Shown: one piece after another, positions 33,080-40,719 of the stretch
Numbering within the stretch: position 1 is the stretch's first letter
How the letters are laid out: every line of letters starts with the position of its first letter
NCBI GenBank assembly: GCA_021730785.1
Contig: JAKFWF010000038.1
Span: 1-40,719, forward strand
DNA length: 40,719 nt
DNA from: Hyphomicrobiaceae bacterium
Lineage (GTDB): Bacteria > Pseudomonadota > Alphaproteobacteria > Rhizobiales > Hyphomicrobiaceae
Direction: 5' to 3'
Notes under the pieces: generated by a model
Database searches by the model: none
Seen by the model: the letters and a program-made list of their open reading frames with translations, nothing else
What the model was told of the DNA's origin: nothing
Program-made: the position numbers and the translations under genes

Positions 33080-34372
33080 CTATCGTGCCAGCGCCTGGTC
33101 GAGGTCGGCGATGATGTCGGCCTTGTCCTCGAGGCCGATCGACAGGCGCACCACCTCGTTGCCGGCGCCGGCTGTCTTGCGCTGTTCGTCGGTCAGCTGG
33201 CGGTGCGTGGTGGAAGCTGGATGGATCACCAGCGAGCGAGTGTCGCCGATGTTGGCGAGATGTGAGACCATCTTCAGGCCCTGCACGAACTTGACGCCGG
33301 CGTCATAACCGCCTTTCAGGCCAATCGTGAATACAGCGCCGGCGCCCTTCGGGCAGATCTTCTTGTGCAACTGGTGGTACTTGTTGTCGGGTAAGCCGGC
33401 ATACTGCACCCAGGCGATCGCTGGATGCTGCTCCAGATGCCGGGCCACGGCGAGCGCATTCTCGCAGTGCCGCTGCATGCGCAGCGGTAAGGTCTCGATG
33501 CCGTTCAGGATCAGAAACGCGTTCATCGGGGCGATCGCTGGTCCCATGTCGCGCAGGCCCATGACCCGGCACGCGATCGCGAACGCGAAGTTGCCGAAAG
33601 TTTCGGCGAGCTTCATGCCGTTGTAGGACGCGTTCGGCTCGACCAGCGTCTTGTAGCGGTGCTTCGAGCCCAGCCAGTCGTAGGTGCCGCAGTCGACGAT
33701 GGCGCCGCCGATCGAGTTGCCGTGACCGGCCATGAACTTGGTCAGCGAATGCACGACGATGTCGGCGCCGAACTCGCGCGGACGACACAGGTAGGGCGAG
33801 GCCATGGTGTTGTCGACGATCAAGGGCAGATTGTGCTTCTTGGCGATGGCGCCGATCGCGGCCAGATCGACGATGATGCCGCCTGGATTGGCGATCGACT
33901 CGCAGTAGATCGCCCGCGTCTTCGGCGTGATCGCCGTCTCGAAGCTCGCCGGATCGGTCGAATCCGCCCAGGCGACGTTCCAGTTGAACTTCTTGAAGGC
34001 GTGGTTAAACTGGTTCACCGAACCGCCGTAGAGCTGCCGGCCGGCGACGAACTCGTCGCCCGTTTCGAGCAGGGTGTGGAACACCAGGAACTGCGCGGCA
34101 TGGCCCGAGGCGACCGCGAGCGCCGCCGTACCGCCCTCGAGTGCTGCCACCCGGCCTTCGAGCACGCTTTGAGTCGGATTGCCGATGCGGGTGTAGATGT
34201 TGCCGAATGCTTCCAGGCCGAACAGGCTGGCAGCATGGTCGGCGTCGTTGAACACGAACGAGGTGGTCTGGTAGATCGGCGTCACCCGCGCGCCGGTCGA
34301 GGGATCGGGGGTCGCGCCGGCGTGGATCGCGAGCGTATCGAACCGTGGGCCAGAAACCGGCTTTTCCTGCAT
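33080..34372 (-). CDS. metY: O-acetylhomoserine sulfhydrylase (PLP-dependent)
   Basis: 430 residues, the usual length for O-acetylhomoserine aminocarboxypropyltransferases, which make homocysteine from O-acetylhomoserine and sulfide. Cys/Met-metabolism PLP motifs: YTRIGNPT (60-67), ALASGHAAQ-type helix (AVASGHAAQ), DNTMASPYLCRP, and the PLP lysine K212 in HSLTKFMAGHGNSIGG. AGGAG lies 8 bases before ATG 34372. The leader (34373-34440) contains TTGACT on this strand, but no SAM riboswitch that I can recognise. Confidence 0.93.
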   Translation of the reverse strand: MQEKPVSGPRFDTLAIHAGATPDPSTGARVTPIYQTTSFVFNDADHAASLFGLEAFGNIYTRIGNPTQSVLEGRVAALEGGTAALAVASGHAAQFLVFHTLLETGDEFVAGRQLYGGSVNQFNHAFKKFNWNVAWADSTDPASFETAITPKTRAIYCESIANPGGIIVDLAAIGAIAKKHNLPLIVDNTMASPYLCRPREFGADIVVHSLTKFMAGHGNSIGGAIVDCGTYDWLGSKHRYKTLVEPNASYNGMKLAETFGNFAFAIACRVMGLRDMGPAIAPMNAFLILNGIETLPLRMQRHCENALAVARHLEQHPAIAWVQYAGLPDNKYHQLHKKICPKGAGAVFTIGLKGGYDAGVKFVQGLKMVSHLANIGDTRSLVIHPASTTHRQLTDEQRKTAGAGNEVVRLSIGLEDKADIIADLDQALAR

Positions 34373-34618
34373 GGCGCAAACTCCTGTGGTGAACGGTCGG
34401 ATCGTTGTTCCAGGGACCGAAAAGTGGAAGTTAAGTCAACGCCTTTTGTGTGTTAAGGGGTTTTGGCCAGGCGAATCTGTCGGCGGCATTGGCCCTGAAC
34501 GGCAATTGGCGAGCCGAACTCGCCGGGTTGTGGCGAAGGATTTCATCCAGCCGACACGTTGCACAAGTCAATGGGCGCGTTGATTGTGCGCTCGAGGCGA
34601 AGGCTCTGGAAGGGTTCA

Positions 34619-35743
34619 ATGATCCGATCGATCCTGACTGGCGGACTGGCAGCCCTTGCGTTGATGCTCGGCGGCAGCGCTTGGGCGCAATCTGGTGCGC
34701 AATCGGGCCCCATCTGCACGCAAGCCGATATCGCAGCTGTGATCGCCGGCATGAGCGAAACACTCAAGAAGGCCAACGCCGACAGTCAGGCGCGCCTGCA
34801 GTCGAAGCTGCGCGAACTGGCCAAGCTGAAGGGCTGGTCGGAGGCCGAGACCGAGGAAAAAGGGCTCGAACTGCTCGAAGATGACGAAACCCGCATCCAG
34901 GACGAAACGGCGAGCCACCTGCTCGGCATGGTCGACAAGCTCGGCCAGTCGGGTGACACAGCGCCGGCCTGCACCCAGATCGGGGAACTGAAGGCCGTCG
35001 CGACGCAGCTCGTCGAAGTCACCGGCGCGCGGTCGGCACATATGTCGGCCAAGCTCGACAACGAGCTGAAGTCCGCCCGCCCCGCGGTTGCCGCGCAAGT
35101 GCCGCTGGAGCCCAAGAAGGTGACGCCGCCGCCCCGCGCGACGGCACGTCCGGCATGGGAGACGCAAACGACATCGCGAGTGCCGCAGCCGAATGAAGCC
35201 TATACGCCGCCTGAACCCGCGCCCGTCCCCCCGCCGGCCGCCGTGGTCGAACCTATCGCGTTGGAGTTCACGCCCGACGACATCCGCGCTGCCGGCAGCG
35301 GCTTTTTCGGCACGATCTCGGCAGAGTTCGCAGCCCTCGTCGAGTATCTGTTCAAGAGTTATGGCCGCCCGACCGGCTATATCCTGGGCACCGAGGGGGG
35401 CGCCGCACTGCTTGCCGGCCTGCGCTACGGGGAAGGCACGTTCGTTACCAAACGAGGCGGCGAGCGCAAAATCTACTGGCAAGGCCCCTCGGTCGGCTCC
35501 GACCTCGGCCTGACCGGCTCGCGCACCATGATCCTGATTTACAATCTGGCGTCTTCCGACGACATCCTGCAACGCTTTATCGGTGTCGACGGATCGGCCT
35601 ATTTTGTCGGCGGTGCCGGCGTGACGGTCCTGAAGAAAGGACCAATCATCCTCGCGCCGATCCGTACGGGTCTTGGCCTGCGGCTTGGCGCCAGCATCGG
35701 CTACCTTAGGTTCACGGCCAGTCCGCGCTTCAGTCCGTTCTGA
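34619..35743 (+). CDS. eipA: Cell-envelope integrity protein EipA (DUF1134) with an extra N-terminal domain
   Basis: 374 residues with a signal peptide (1-24, cleavage near AWAQS). DUF1134 occupies about 219-374: GFFGTISAEFAALVEY, GRPTGYILGTEGGAALLAGLRYG, WQGPSVGSDLG and GVTVLKKGPIILAPIRTGLGLRLGA. Brucella EipA, a periplasmic protein needed for envelope integrity, is about half this size. Here DUF1134 is preceded by a charged helical region (about 30-152) with two Cys (C33, C118) and a Pro-rich linker (about 154-211). GGAAGGG precedes ATG 34619. It is divergent from metY. Confidence 0.9.
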   Translation: MIRSILTGGLAALALMLGGSAWAQSGAQSGPICTQADIAAVIAGMSETLKKANADSQARLQSKLRELAKLKGWSEAETEEKGLELLEDDETRIQDETASHLLGMVDKLGQSGDTAPACTQIGELKAVATQLVEVTGARSAHMSAKLDNELKSARPAVAAQVPLEPKKVTPPPRATARPAWETQTTSRVPQPNEAYTPPEPAPVPPPAAVVEPIALEFTPDDIRAAGSGFFGTISAEFAALVEYLFKSYGRPTGYILGTEGGAALLAGLRYGEGTFVTKRGGERKIYWQGPSVGSDLGLTGSRTMILIYNLASSDDILQRFIGVDGSAYFVGGAGVTVLKKGPIILAPIRTGLGLRLGASIGYLRFTASPRFSPF

Positions 35744-35827
35744 TCGAGCAGCCGTTTGGAGTGGCGGCGCCAGGCGGTTTCGGTGTAGTGACCACGCCGC
35801 AGAGGCAGATGCGGGGCGGACACTCAC

Positions 35828-36679
35828 ATGGATTTGATCGACATCGTGCGCCTGGCACAGGGCGGCAACGCCATCGCCAACATGGCGCGCACCTTCAATA
35901 TCACGCCGGAACAGGCCGAAGCCGCTGTCCAGGCGCTTATTCCCGAACTCGCCCGTGGCATCGAACGTAACACGCTGTCGCGTGGTGGCATCGCCGATCT
36001 CATGGAGACGGTCGGCCGCCACAGTGGCACGCTGCAAGATCCGGCGATGTTCGGCAACGCGAACGTTCACGCTCAGGGCAATGAAATCCTTGGCCAGATC
36101 CTTGGCACCAAGGATGCGAGCCGGTCGGCCGCCTATCGCGCGTCGCTGTCCTCTGGTCTCGGCGAAGGCCTGCTCAAGATGCTGTTGCCGTACATTGCGC
36201 AAATGCTCATGGGGGCGATCGCCGGCAAGGCGCAAGGCGGGCTCGGCGACATCCTGTCGAAGATCCCGGGCATGCCGGGCGCGCCCGGTGGCGGCAGGAC
36301 GGGCGGGGGCGGCATGTCGTTTCCGCAACAGAGCCCGCCGATGCCGCGGGGCAACGACAATCCCTTCGGCACCATGCCCTCGATGCCGGGGGGCGGCGGC
36401 TTCGGCAATCAGGCGCCGCTGCCAGTTCCCGACGGCACTGTGCCGCAGCAGGGTGGGCAAAACCCCTACGGCGATTTATCCGACATCATCCGTGGCGGGC
36501 GGACCGCGGTTCCAGGCGGCGGTGGCTCGCTCGCCGGCGTCATCCGTGACCTGTTGGGTGGCGCGCTCGGCTTTTCAACCAAGGGCGGCGTCATGGGCTG
36601 GATTTTTCGCGCGATCGTCCTGCGCTACGGCTGGACCATCCTACGCTCGATCCTCGGCGGCGTGCTCGGTCGCCGCTGA
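35828..36679 (+). CDS. DUF937-domain protein with Gly/Pro-rich middle
   Basis: 283 residues. The N-terminal half (1-130) is a helical DUF937-like region (ITPEQAEAAVQALIPELARGIERN). Residues about 138-225 are a low-complexity Gly/Pro/Met stretch (PGMPGAPGGGRTGGGGMSF). The C-terminal 45 residues are amphipathic or hydrophobic (GVMGWIFRAIVLRYGWTILRSILGG) and could attach to the membrane. The family function is unknown. It follows eipA by 84 bases and may share its transcript. Confidence 0.8.
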   Translation: MDLIDIVRLAQGGNAIANMARTFNITPEQAEAAVQALIPELARGIERNTLSRGGIADLMETVGRHSGTLQDPAMFGNANVHAQGNEILGQILGTKDASRSAAYRASLSSGLGEGLLKMLLPYIAQMLMGAIAGKAQGGLGDILSKIPGMPGAPGGGRTGGGGMSFPQQSPPMPRGNDNPFGTMPSMPGGGGFGNQAPLPVPDGTVPQQGGQNPYGDLSDIIRGGRTAVPGGGGSLAGVIRDLLGGALGFSTKGGVMGWIFRAIVLRYGWTILRSILGGVLGRR

Positions 36680-36703
36680 GGTCGCACTCGGGTCGCACCG
36701 CCG

Positions 36704-37081
36704 TCAGCGGCGACAGGGGCGCGCTTCGAAATCGCAAGCGTGCGTCGCACCCTTCCTGCTGCAGCTGAACGACTTGCTGCCGGCGATCGCTGCGTTTCCC
36801 CAGTGGCTGCCATATTCCCAGGCCGTGAACGAGGCCCAATCGCGCAGGGCCGCAAGCTCGGCGGCCTTGCGGCTCGGCTGCGCCGTGCTCGAGCCGGTGT
36901 GGGTGTGCTCGGCCATGCACACGAGCCCGCGTTCGCTACGCAGCGCATGCAGGCCGACGAGGGTGCCATCCTGCTGCGCGGACTGTCCGGCGCGCTTCGG
37001 GGCCGCATGGACGCCCGCTGGTCCAAACATCGCGGCAATCAGCACGATCGAGGGTATCGTTAAGCCAATTCTGTAGTTCAT
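36704..37081 (-). CDS. Small secreted protein, unknown function
   Basis: 125 residues with a signal peptide (MNYRIGLTIPSIVLIAAM to VHAAP). The C-terminal half has a pattern I associate with widespread uncharacterised rhizobial-type periplasmic proteins: a run of small residues, SRKAAELAALRDWASFTAWEYG, then SHWGNAAIAGSKSFSCS, and a Cys pair near the end (HACDFEARPCRR). AGGA lies about 9 bases before ATG 37081; the frame extends 35 codons further without a good start. It converges with the DUF937 gene. Confidence 0.75.
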   Translation of the reverse strand: MNYRIGLTIPSIVLIAAMFGPAGVHAAPKRAGQSAQQDGTLVGLHALRSERGLVCMAEHTHTGSSTAQPSRKAAELAALRDWASFTAWEYGSHWGNAAIAGSKSFSCSRKGATHACDFEARPCRR

Positions 37082-37289
37082 GGGAGAGCGTCCTGGCTTG
37101 TTTGATGTTCTCTGGAAAACTATGTGCGCCTTGCCTACAGGTGAACGATTAAATGCAGGTAACAGCCATCGGGCAGCCGTGGTCATGTCCTAGTGGACAC
37201 ACGATGTGGCTGCGTTACCACAGTGTGGCCTTGAGTTTGGAACACGGGCAGCCGAACTGGAGCCGAGGTGTGCGCTCGGGCCGCTAGAA

Positions 37290-37703
37290 CTAGCGGGGGT
37301 CGGCCTTGGTCGGGATCGCCGAGATGATGACGATGGCCTGGGCCCAGGGATGATCGTCCGTGAGGGTTAGATCAATGCGCGCTTCGAACCCTGGCGGCGT
37401 CAACTGAGACAGCCGGCTGGCTGCCCCCCCGGTCAGTCGCAAGGTCGGGCGGCCGGTCGGCAAATTCACCACGCCCATGTCGCGCCAGAACACGCCCTGG
37501 CGCAGCCCGGTGCCGAGGGCCTTGGCACACGCCTCCTTGGCCGCGAACCGCTTGGCGTAGGAGGCGGCCGGCGCCACCCGCCGGTCGGACTTCGCCCGTT
37601 CGGTGGCGGTGAAGACGCGGCTTAAAAACCGATCTCCGAACCGCTCGATCGAGGCCTCGATGCGGCGGATGTCGATCATGTCGTTGCCGAGCCCTAGGAT
37701 CAT
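37290..37703 (-). CDS. acpS: Holo-[acyl-carrier-protein] synthase
   Basis: 137 residues. It transfers 4'-phosphopantetheine from CoA to acyl carrier protein. Magnesium-binding Asp8 ([13 protein letters not shown]) and Glu57 ([14 protein letters not shown]) are both present. It follows pdxJ by 16 bases, the standard pdxJ-acpS pairing; the usual next genes lepB and rnc are not here. A 7-bp palindrome (37281-37296) overlaps the stop codon. Confidence 0.96.
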   Translation of the reverse strand: MILGLGNDMIDIRRIEASIERFGDRFLSRVFTATERAKSDRRVAPAASYAKRFAAKEACAKALGTGLRQGVFWRDMGVVNLPTGRPTLRLTGGAASRLSQLTPPGFEARIDLTLTDDHPWAQAIVIISAIPTKADPR

Positions 37704-37719
37704 GGCGCGCGCCTCCGCC

Positions 37720-38496
37720 TCACGCCGAACGCCGACTGCTGCCCGCCAGGCGAGCTTCCTCCATCAGCGCGCGCATGCGACGCACCGCACCATGCAGGCC
37801 GCCGAAGATCGCCTCGCCGATGAGGAAGTGGCCGATGTTCAGCTCCACGATCTCCGCCATGCGGGCGACCGCGCCGACGGTGTTGAACGTCAGGCCATGG
37901 CCGGCATGCACTTCGAGCCCGGCGGCGGCGGCGAGCTTGGCGCCAGCGGCGAGCTTGGCGATCTCGGCCGCAACGCCCGCCGCATCGTCGTCGAGCGCGC
38001 GTTCGCAATAGGCGCCGGTGTGCAACTCGACGATGTCGGCGCCGAGGCGGGCGGACGCCTCGATCTGGCGCGGATCGGCCTCGATGAACAGCGACACGCG
38101 GATGCCGGCGCCTTTCAAGCGCTCCACATAGGGCAGCAGCGTGTTGTGCAGGCCTGCAATATCGAGCCCGCCTTCGGTGGTGCGCTCCTCGCGCTTTTCC
38201 GGCACGAGGCAGCAGGCGTTGGGTACGTGGCGCAGGGCGATCTGCAGCATCTCGTCGGTGGCCGCCATTTCGAGGTTGAGCGGGCGGGTCAACTCGGCCT
38301 TCAGGCGGGCGATGTCGGCGTCCGAAATGTGCCGGCGATCTTCCCGCAAGTGCGCCGTGATGCCGTCGGCACCGGCTTCGATCGCGAGGTGGGCCGCGCG
38401 CAGCGGATCGGGATGGCGCCCGCCACGCGCATTGCGGATGGTCGCCACGTGGTCGATGTTGATGCCGAGGCGCTGCAGAGGAGACGAGGAGAGCAT
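37720..38496 (-). CDS. pdxJ: Pyridoxine 5'-phosphate synthase
   Basis: 258-residue TIM-barrel enzyme, the last step of DXP-dependent vitamin B6 synthesis, joining 3-amino-2-oxopropyl phosphate and deoxyxylulose phosphate. Motifs: [16 protein letters not shown] (11-26), [10 protein letters not shown] (48-57), [34 protein letters not shown] and [15 protein letters not shown] 38496 is chosen as homologues begin here; the frame stays open 27 more codons without conservation. PLP made with it serves enzymes such as MetY. It forms an operon with acpS. Confidence 0.97.
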   Translation of the reverse strand: MLSSSPLQRLGINIDHVATIRNARGGRHPDPLRAAHLAIEAGADGITAHLREDRRHISDADIARLKAELTRPLNLEMAATDEMLQIALRHVPNACCLVPEKREERTTEGGLDIAGLHNTLLPYVERLKGAGIRVSLFIEADPRQIEASARLGADIVELHTGAYCERALDDDAAGVAAEIAKLAAGAKLAAAAGLEVHAGHGLTFNTVGAVARMAEIVELNIGHFLIGEAIFGGLHGAVRRMRALMEEARLAGSSRRSA

Positions 38497-38739
38497 GGGG
38501 TGCGTCCAGATCCAGGAAATACCGGTCAGTTCAGGATGATAGCAGAGGCGACGCCAGTTGTGCGAGACGCCTCGCATGTCATCTTGTAGGCGTCGTGCCT
38601 TGCCGATGACGGAAATATTCGCTTATTGTGATCCCAAGCGATGGTTTGGCTCAATTGATTTTCTTTTGCCCCCGTATTGACGCTTTCGGCAGGTGCACAT
38701 GAATGATGCTTCGCTGTTCATATTCATGGTGGTATCGCC

Positions 38740-39136
38740 ATGCCCGAGAGTGGATCGACCAGCGATCCGATCGTGCTTTCAGTCCCTGCTCGATTGAGGC
38801 GCACCGGGATCGGCAAGCGGATGGTGATCGAGGCCGCGCGTGCCGGCGCGCCCGACGATACGCTGATCAAGCTGGTCGTGAAGGCGTTCGCGCTGCGCGA
38901 CAAGTTGCTCTCTGGCGACGGCATCAGCATCGACGCACTTTCGGCGCGGGAAAAGCTGACCGACTCGTTATGCGACCCGCCTTCTTCGCCTGACCTTCCT
39001 CGCCCCCGATCTCGTCCGCGACGTCCTTGACGGACGCCATCCACCAACGCTCACCACCTACACTCTGATGGCGGATACGCGGCTGTCATTGGCTTGGCGC
39101 GAACAGCGGTTGCGGCTCGCAGCCGGCCGGCCCTGA
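38740..39136 (+). pseudogene. Frameshifted C-terminal relic of a large serine recombinase
   Basis: From 38740 the plus strand reads VLSVPARLRRTGIGKR, then LLSGDGISIDALSAREKLTDS, the C-terminal region of recombinase-family (large serine recombinase) proteins. At 38968 the frame breaks. One base on (frame of 38969) the expected continuation appears, YATRLLRLTFLAPDLV, then GRHPPTLT and a final WREQRLRLAAGRP with TGA at 39134. A single extra T in TCGTTATGCG explains the shift. The catalytic N-terminal domain is missing, since an in-frame stop lies just upstream. A dead remnant of a mobile element. Confidence 0.75.
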
Positions 39137-39623
39137 TCGCCCCGCACGCCCCATGTTCGACACCCACACCCGGAACGGGTGATCCGGCGTCGGCCTACAC
39201 ACTCCCGCTTCGGCCGCACGTACCCGCGAGAGACGGTCTCATCCTGCGATGAATGGCGCAATTGTGTCCCAGCCGGCCGGCGATCACATCGCCCAAGTCG
39301 TACTACTATTGGGACGCAAAGAGACACGGGCCCAAAACCGCTCGCAGCAGCCGCACCGAAACCGTCTCGGTCGACCACTCATCGGTTTCGCGACCACGCA
39401 ACCCGCGGACACCACGGGCGAAGTTGGAATCCGGCCTCAAAACACGTTTTTGCAAGCGATATCAAATTTTTAGCTGGCGGACAGGGTGTCTTTCACGAAT
39501 TGAGCAAGATCAATAACTTGCTGATTTTATTAAATTTTACCCCACTCATTACCCACCCACGATTTACGGTCTCGGACGGTACAACAGGTAGCACCATGTA
39601 ACAAAAACCAGTGGCCGCGACCA
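39137..39623. other. Gene-free spacer, AT-richer in its second half
   Basis: Nearly 490 bases between the recombinase relic and fic with no convincing gene on either strand; short open frames here have no recognisable motifs or ribosome sites. From about 39430 to 39600 the base composition drops clearly below the rest of the window (runs such as TTTTATTAAATTTTA). I see no tRNA, att repeat or clear hairpin. Confidence 0.6.
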
Positions 39624-40283
39624 CTACGATTTGGGTTTTCGTGTGCGCTTCTTGATCTTTGGCGTTGGAATATCATCGCGCGGTTTGAGGCGATCTTTCA
39701 GCAGCGCCGCCATTGCGGCGTGATCGGAATCGACGAAGCCAAGGCGCGAGGCCTCGTTCCACCGCTCACGGTCGACCTCTTCGAGCGTCAGATCAAATCC
39801 TGCATTGTCGGCAAGCATACGAAGCCAGAAGCGTTGCGTGCGCCCGTTGCCATCGACGAAGGGATGCGCGGCGTTGATCTCGTTCACGTACTTCGCGGCA
39901 ATGGCGGCGAATTCATCAAGGGGCAGGCCTGCGAGGTAGCCAACACTGGCCAGTTCGCCGAGCTGCTTTTCCATCCATGGGCCGATGTGTTCGGGCACTG
40001 CGAACGGGATCGTGCCTCGTCCGGTCGTGTAGCGGCGTTCCTCACCTGCCCACTCGTAAAGGTCTTGGAACAGATGGCGATGGATAGCCTTGAAGCCGTC
40101 ATAGGTCCGATGGTGCGCCTTGGCCGGAAAGCCCTGCTTTGCACGCCGGTCGGTCAAGGCCCGCTCTGTCGCTTCGAGCAACACGGCGTCACGAATGTCG
40201 AGCTTGTTCACATAGACTTCGGAATCGCCATAGACGATCCGGCTATAGGCCACCCGTTCGTGTGCGGAACGGATATAGCTCAC
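39624..40283 (-). CDS. Fic-family toxin (AMP-transferase), class I
   Basis: 219 residues. The full catalytic Fic motif HPFVDGNGRTQR is at 140-151, and the upstream flap region TTGRGTIPFAVPEHI is present. Class I Fic toxins of VbhT/FicT type add AMP to targets such as DNA gyrase and topoisomerase IV, stopping growth until neutralised. The start GTG 40283 overlaps the antitoxin stop (GTGA), so the two are translationally coupled. A basic Lys/Arg tail (IKKRTRKPKS) ends it. It lies beside a recombinase relic and an IS end, as expected for a mobile toxin-antitoxin pair. Confidence 0.93.
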   Translation of the reverse strand: MSYIRSAHERVAYSRIVYGDSEVYVNKLDIRDAVLLEATERALTDRRAKQGFPAKAHHRTYDGFKAIHRHLFQDLYEWAGEERRYTTGRGTIPFAVPEHIGPWMEKQLGELASVGYLAGLPLDEFAAIAAKYVNEINAAHPFVDGNGRTQRFWLRMLADNAGFDLTLEEVDRERWNEASRLGFVDSDHAAMAALLKDRLKPRDDIPTPKIKKRTRKPKS

Positions 40284-40516
40284 GACACCGCTGGCTTGGG
40301 TTCTTTCATAGCGACGAAGTGGGCCTTTAGCCGCTCGATCTGATCCTCGATGGCAACGCCCGAGGCGTCCATCTCGGCCATAAGCCTGTCAGCCCGCGCG
40401 TCACGTGAGAGCCCTTCGATATCGGCATCAACTTGGGCTTGCTGGGAGCGCCAAGCAGCATCCTCGGCATGATGCGAATGGAGACGGCTCAATCGTTTGG
40501 TGCTCTGTCTGGACAT
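40280..40516 (-). CDS. VbhA-like antitoxin of the Fic toxin
   Basis: 78 residues, helical and charged. The segment VDADIEGLSRDARADRL, then SGVAIEDQIERLKAHF, lines up with VbhA-type antitoxins, whose inhibitory helix carries (S/T)xxxE(G/N). Here Glu34-Gly35 are present, so Glu34 could pair with the second Arg of the Fic motif and block ATP binding, but the Ser/Thr position is Asp30. It precedes fic with a 4-base overlap. ATG 40516 lacks an obvious ribosome site. Confidence 0.82.
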   Translation of the reverse strand: MSRQSTKRLSRLHSHHAEDAAWRSQQAQVDADIEGLSRDARADRLMAEMDASGVAIEDQIERLKAHFVAMKEPKPAVS

Positions 40517-40571
40517 GATGGAAGCGTATCACAAACACCGACAACCTTCCAGCTTCGCCCTAGTGTTCCGT

Positions 40572-40719
40572 CAGGGCAATTCAATTCACGACCTCATGAC
40601 CAGGCGGATCGCAGTCCATTTGCTTTCGGCGAACGCTTCGCGGGCGTCGCGGGGCTTGTGGCCTCGACGCCGGATGAGGTTCAGGGTTGCGTTGCGAATG
40701 TCGGCGAGGGCTTCGGGGG
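40572..40719. mobile_element. End of an insertion sequence cut by the window edge
   Basis: CAGGGCAATTC begins at 40572, just outside the end of a transposase-like frame. Terminal repeats starting CAGGGC are typical of the ISAs1 family. The other end lies beyond the window, so neither the inverted repeat nor target duplication can be confirmed. Confidence 0.45.
40586..40719 (-). CDS. C-terminal fragment of a probable transposase (partial)
   Basis: The minus-strand frame entering at the window edge reads PEALADIRNATLNLIRRRG, then about 22 further residues ending AIRLVMRS before TGA. The LxxIRNxxLxLIRRxG pattern resembles the ends of ISAs1-like DDE transposases. The start lies outside the window. 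The identification rests on about 43 residues plus the adjacent CAGGGC end, so it is tentative. Confidence 0.45.
   Translation of the reverse strand, partial: PEALADIRNATLNLIRRRGHKPRDAREAFAESKWTAIRLVMRS

Noticed and set aside
34373-34460. SAM riboswitch upstream of metY
   Set aside because: No match to the SAM-II or SAM/SAH consensus that I can make out; only weak pairing (CGGTC/GACCG).
34616-36460. Very long open frame on the minus strand across eipA and the DUF937 gene
   Set aside because: Shadow of high-GC coding DNA; no motif, and the opposite strand has signal peptide and DUF1134.
37281-37296. CCGCTAG-AA-CTAGCGG palindrome as the acpS terminator
   Set aside because: It contains the stop codon itself and no U run follows, so termination is doubtful.

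Overview
The window is about 40.7 kb of high-GC, gene-dense chromosomal DNA from an alphaproteobacterium. The pointers are two envelope-integrity families typical of that class (EipA/DUF1134 and EipB/DUF1849), DUF465 proteins, the MidA/NDUFAF7 methyltransferase beside lgt, UbiK, and pdxJ-acpS. The mix resembles Reyranella-like or other Rhodospirillales/Hyphomicrobiales genomes, but the lineage is inference. The first and last bases are G runs and the right edge cuts an insertion sequence, so the window may be a whole contig.

Layout. 1-5.4 kb (minus strand): prs, a lipoprotein with a duplicated domain, pgeF, midA and lgt. 5.4-9.4 kb (plus): ubiK, then an overlapping three-gene set matching AllG, AllF (FdrA) and AllH, the subunits of oxamate carbamoyltransferase; allH carries an in-frame palindromic repeat. 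9.4-12.1 kb: a SulP transporter, a small secreted protein, and ribosomal protein S21 with a long glycine-rich tail. 12.2-14.5 kb: DUF465-purE-purK, where purK appears to start at CTG, facing a second DUF465 gene. 14.5-18.1 kb: an EamA transporter and a LysR regulator divergent from an azoreductase and a beta-hydroxyacid dehydrogenase. 18.3-20.4 kb: two tandem paralogous lipoproteins and a PchB-like chorismate mutase. 20.4-24.5 kb (minus): a YghU-type glutathione enzyme, a relic of an SDR gene fused in frame behind a DUF486 gene, a PilZ protein, an isobutyryl-CoA-dehydrogenase-like enzyme and EipB. 24.7-27.8 kb: a glycerophosphodiesterase, dapA, smpB and an SDR.

27.9-31.0 kb holds the least ordinary pair. 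A membrane protein with membrane histidines and three CxxCH haem c sites is divergent from a membrane-anchored ferredoxin/flavoprotein whose FAD domain looks permuted and whose second FeS motif has His in place of one Cys. I read them as a possible NAD(P)H-to-periplasm electron-transfer module. 31.1-37.1 kb: asd, a fumarylacetoacetase-family hydrolase, an O-acetylhomoserine sulfhydrylase, EipA with an extra N-terminal domain, a DUF937 protein and a small secreted protein. Asd and DapA act in succession in lysine synthesis, and Asd also feeds the homoserine branch used by the sulfhydrylase.

37.3-38.5 kb is the pdxJ-acpS operon. From about 38.6 kb the DNA changes character: a frameshifted relic of a serine recombinase, an AT-richer gene-free stretch, a Fic toxin with a VbhA-like antitoxin, and the end of an insertion sequence. 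This is an accessory island. No rRNA, tRNA, CRISPR array or replication origin was recognised.
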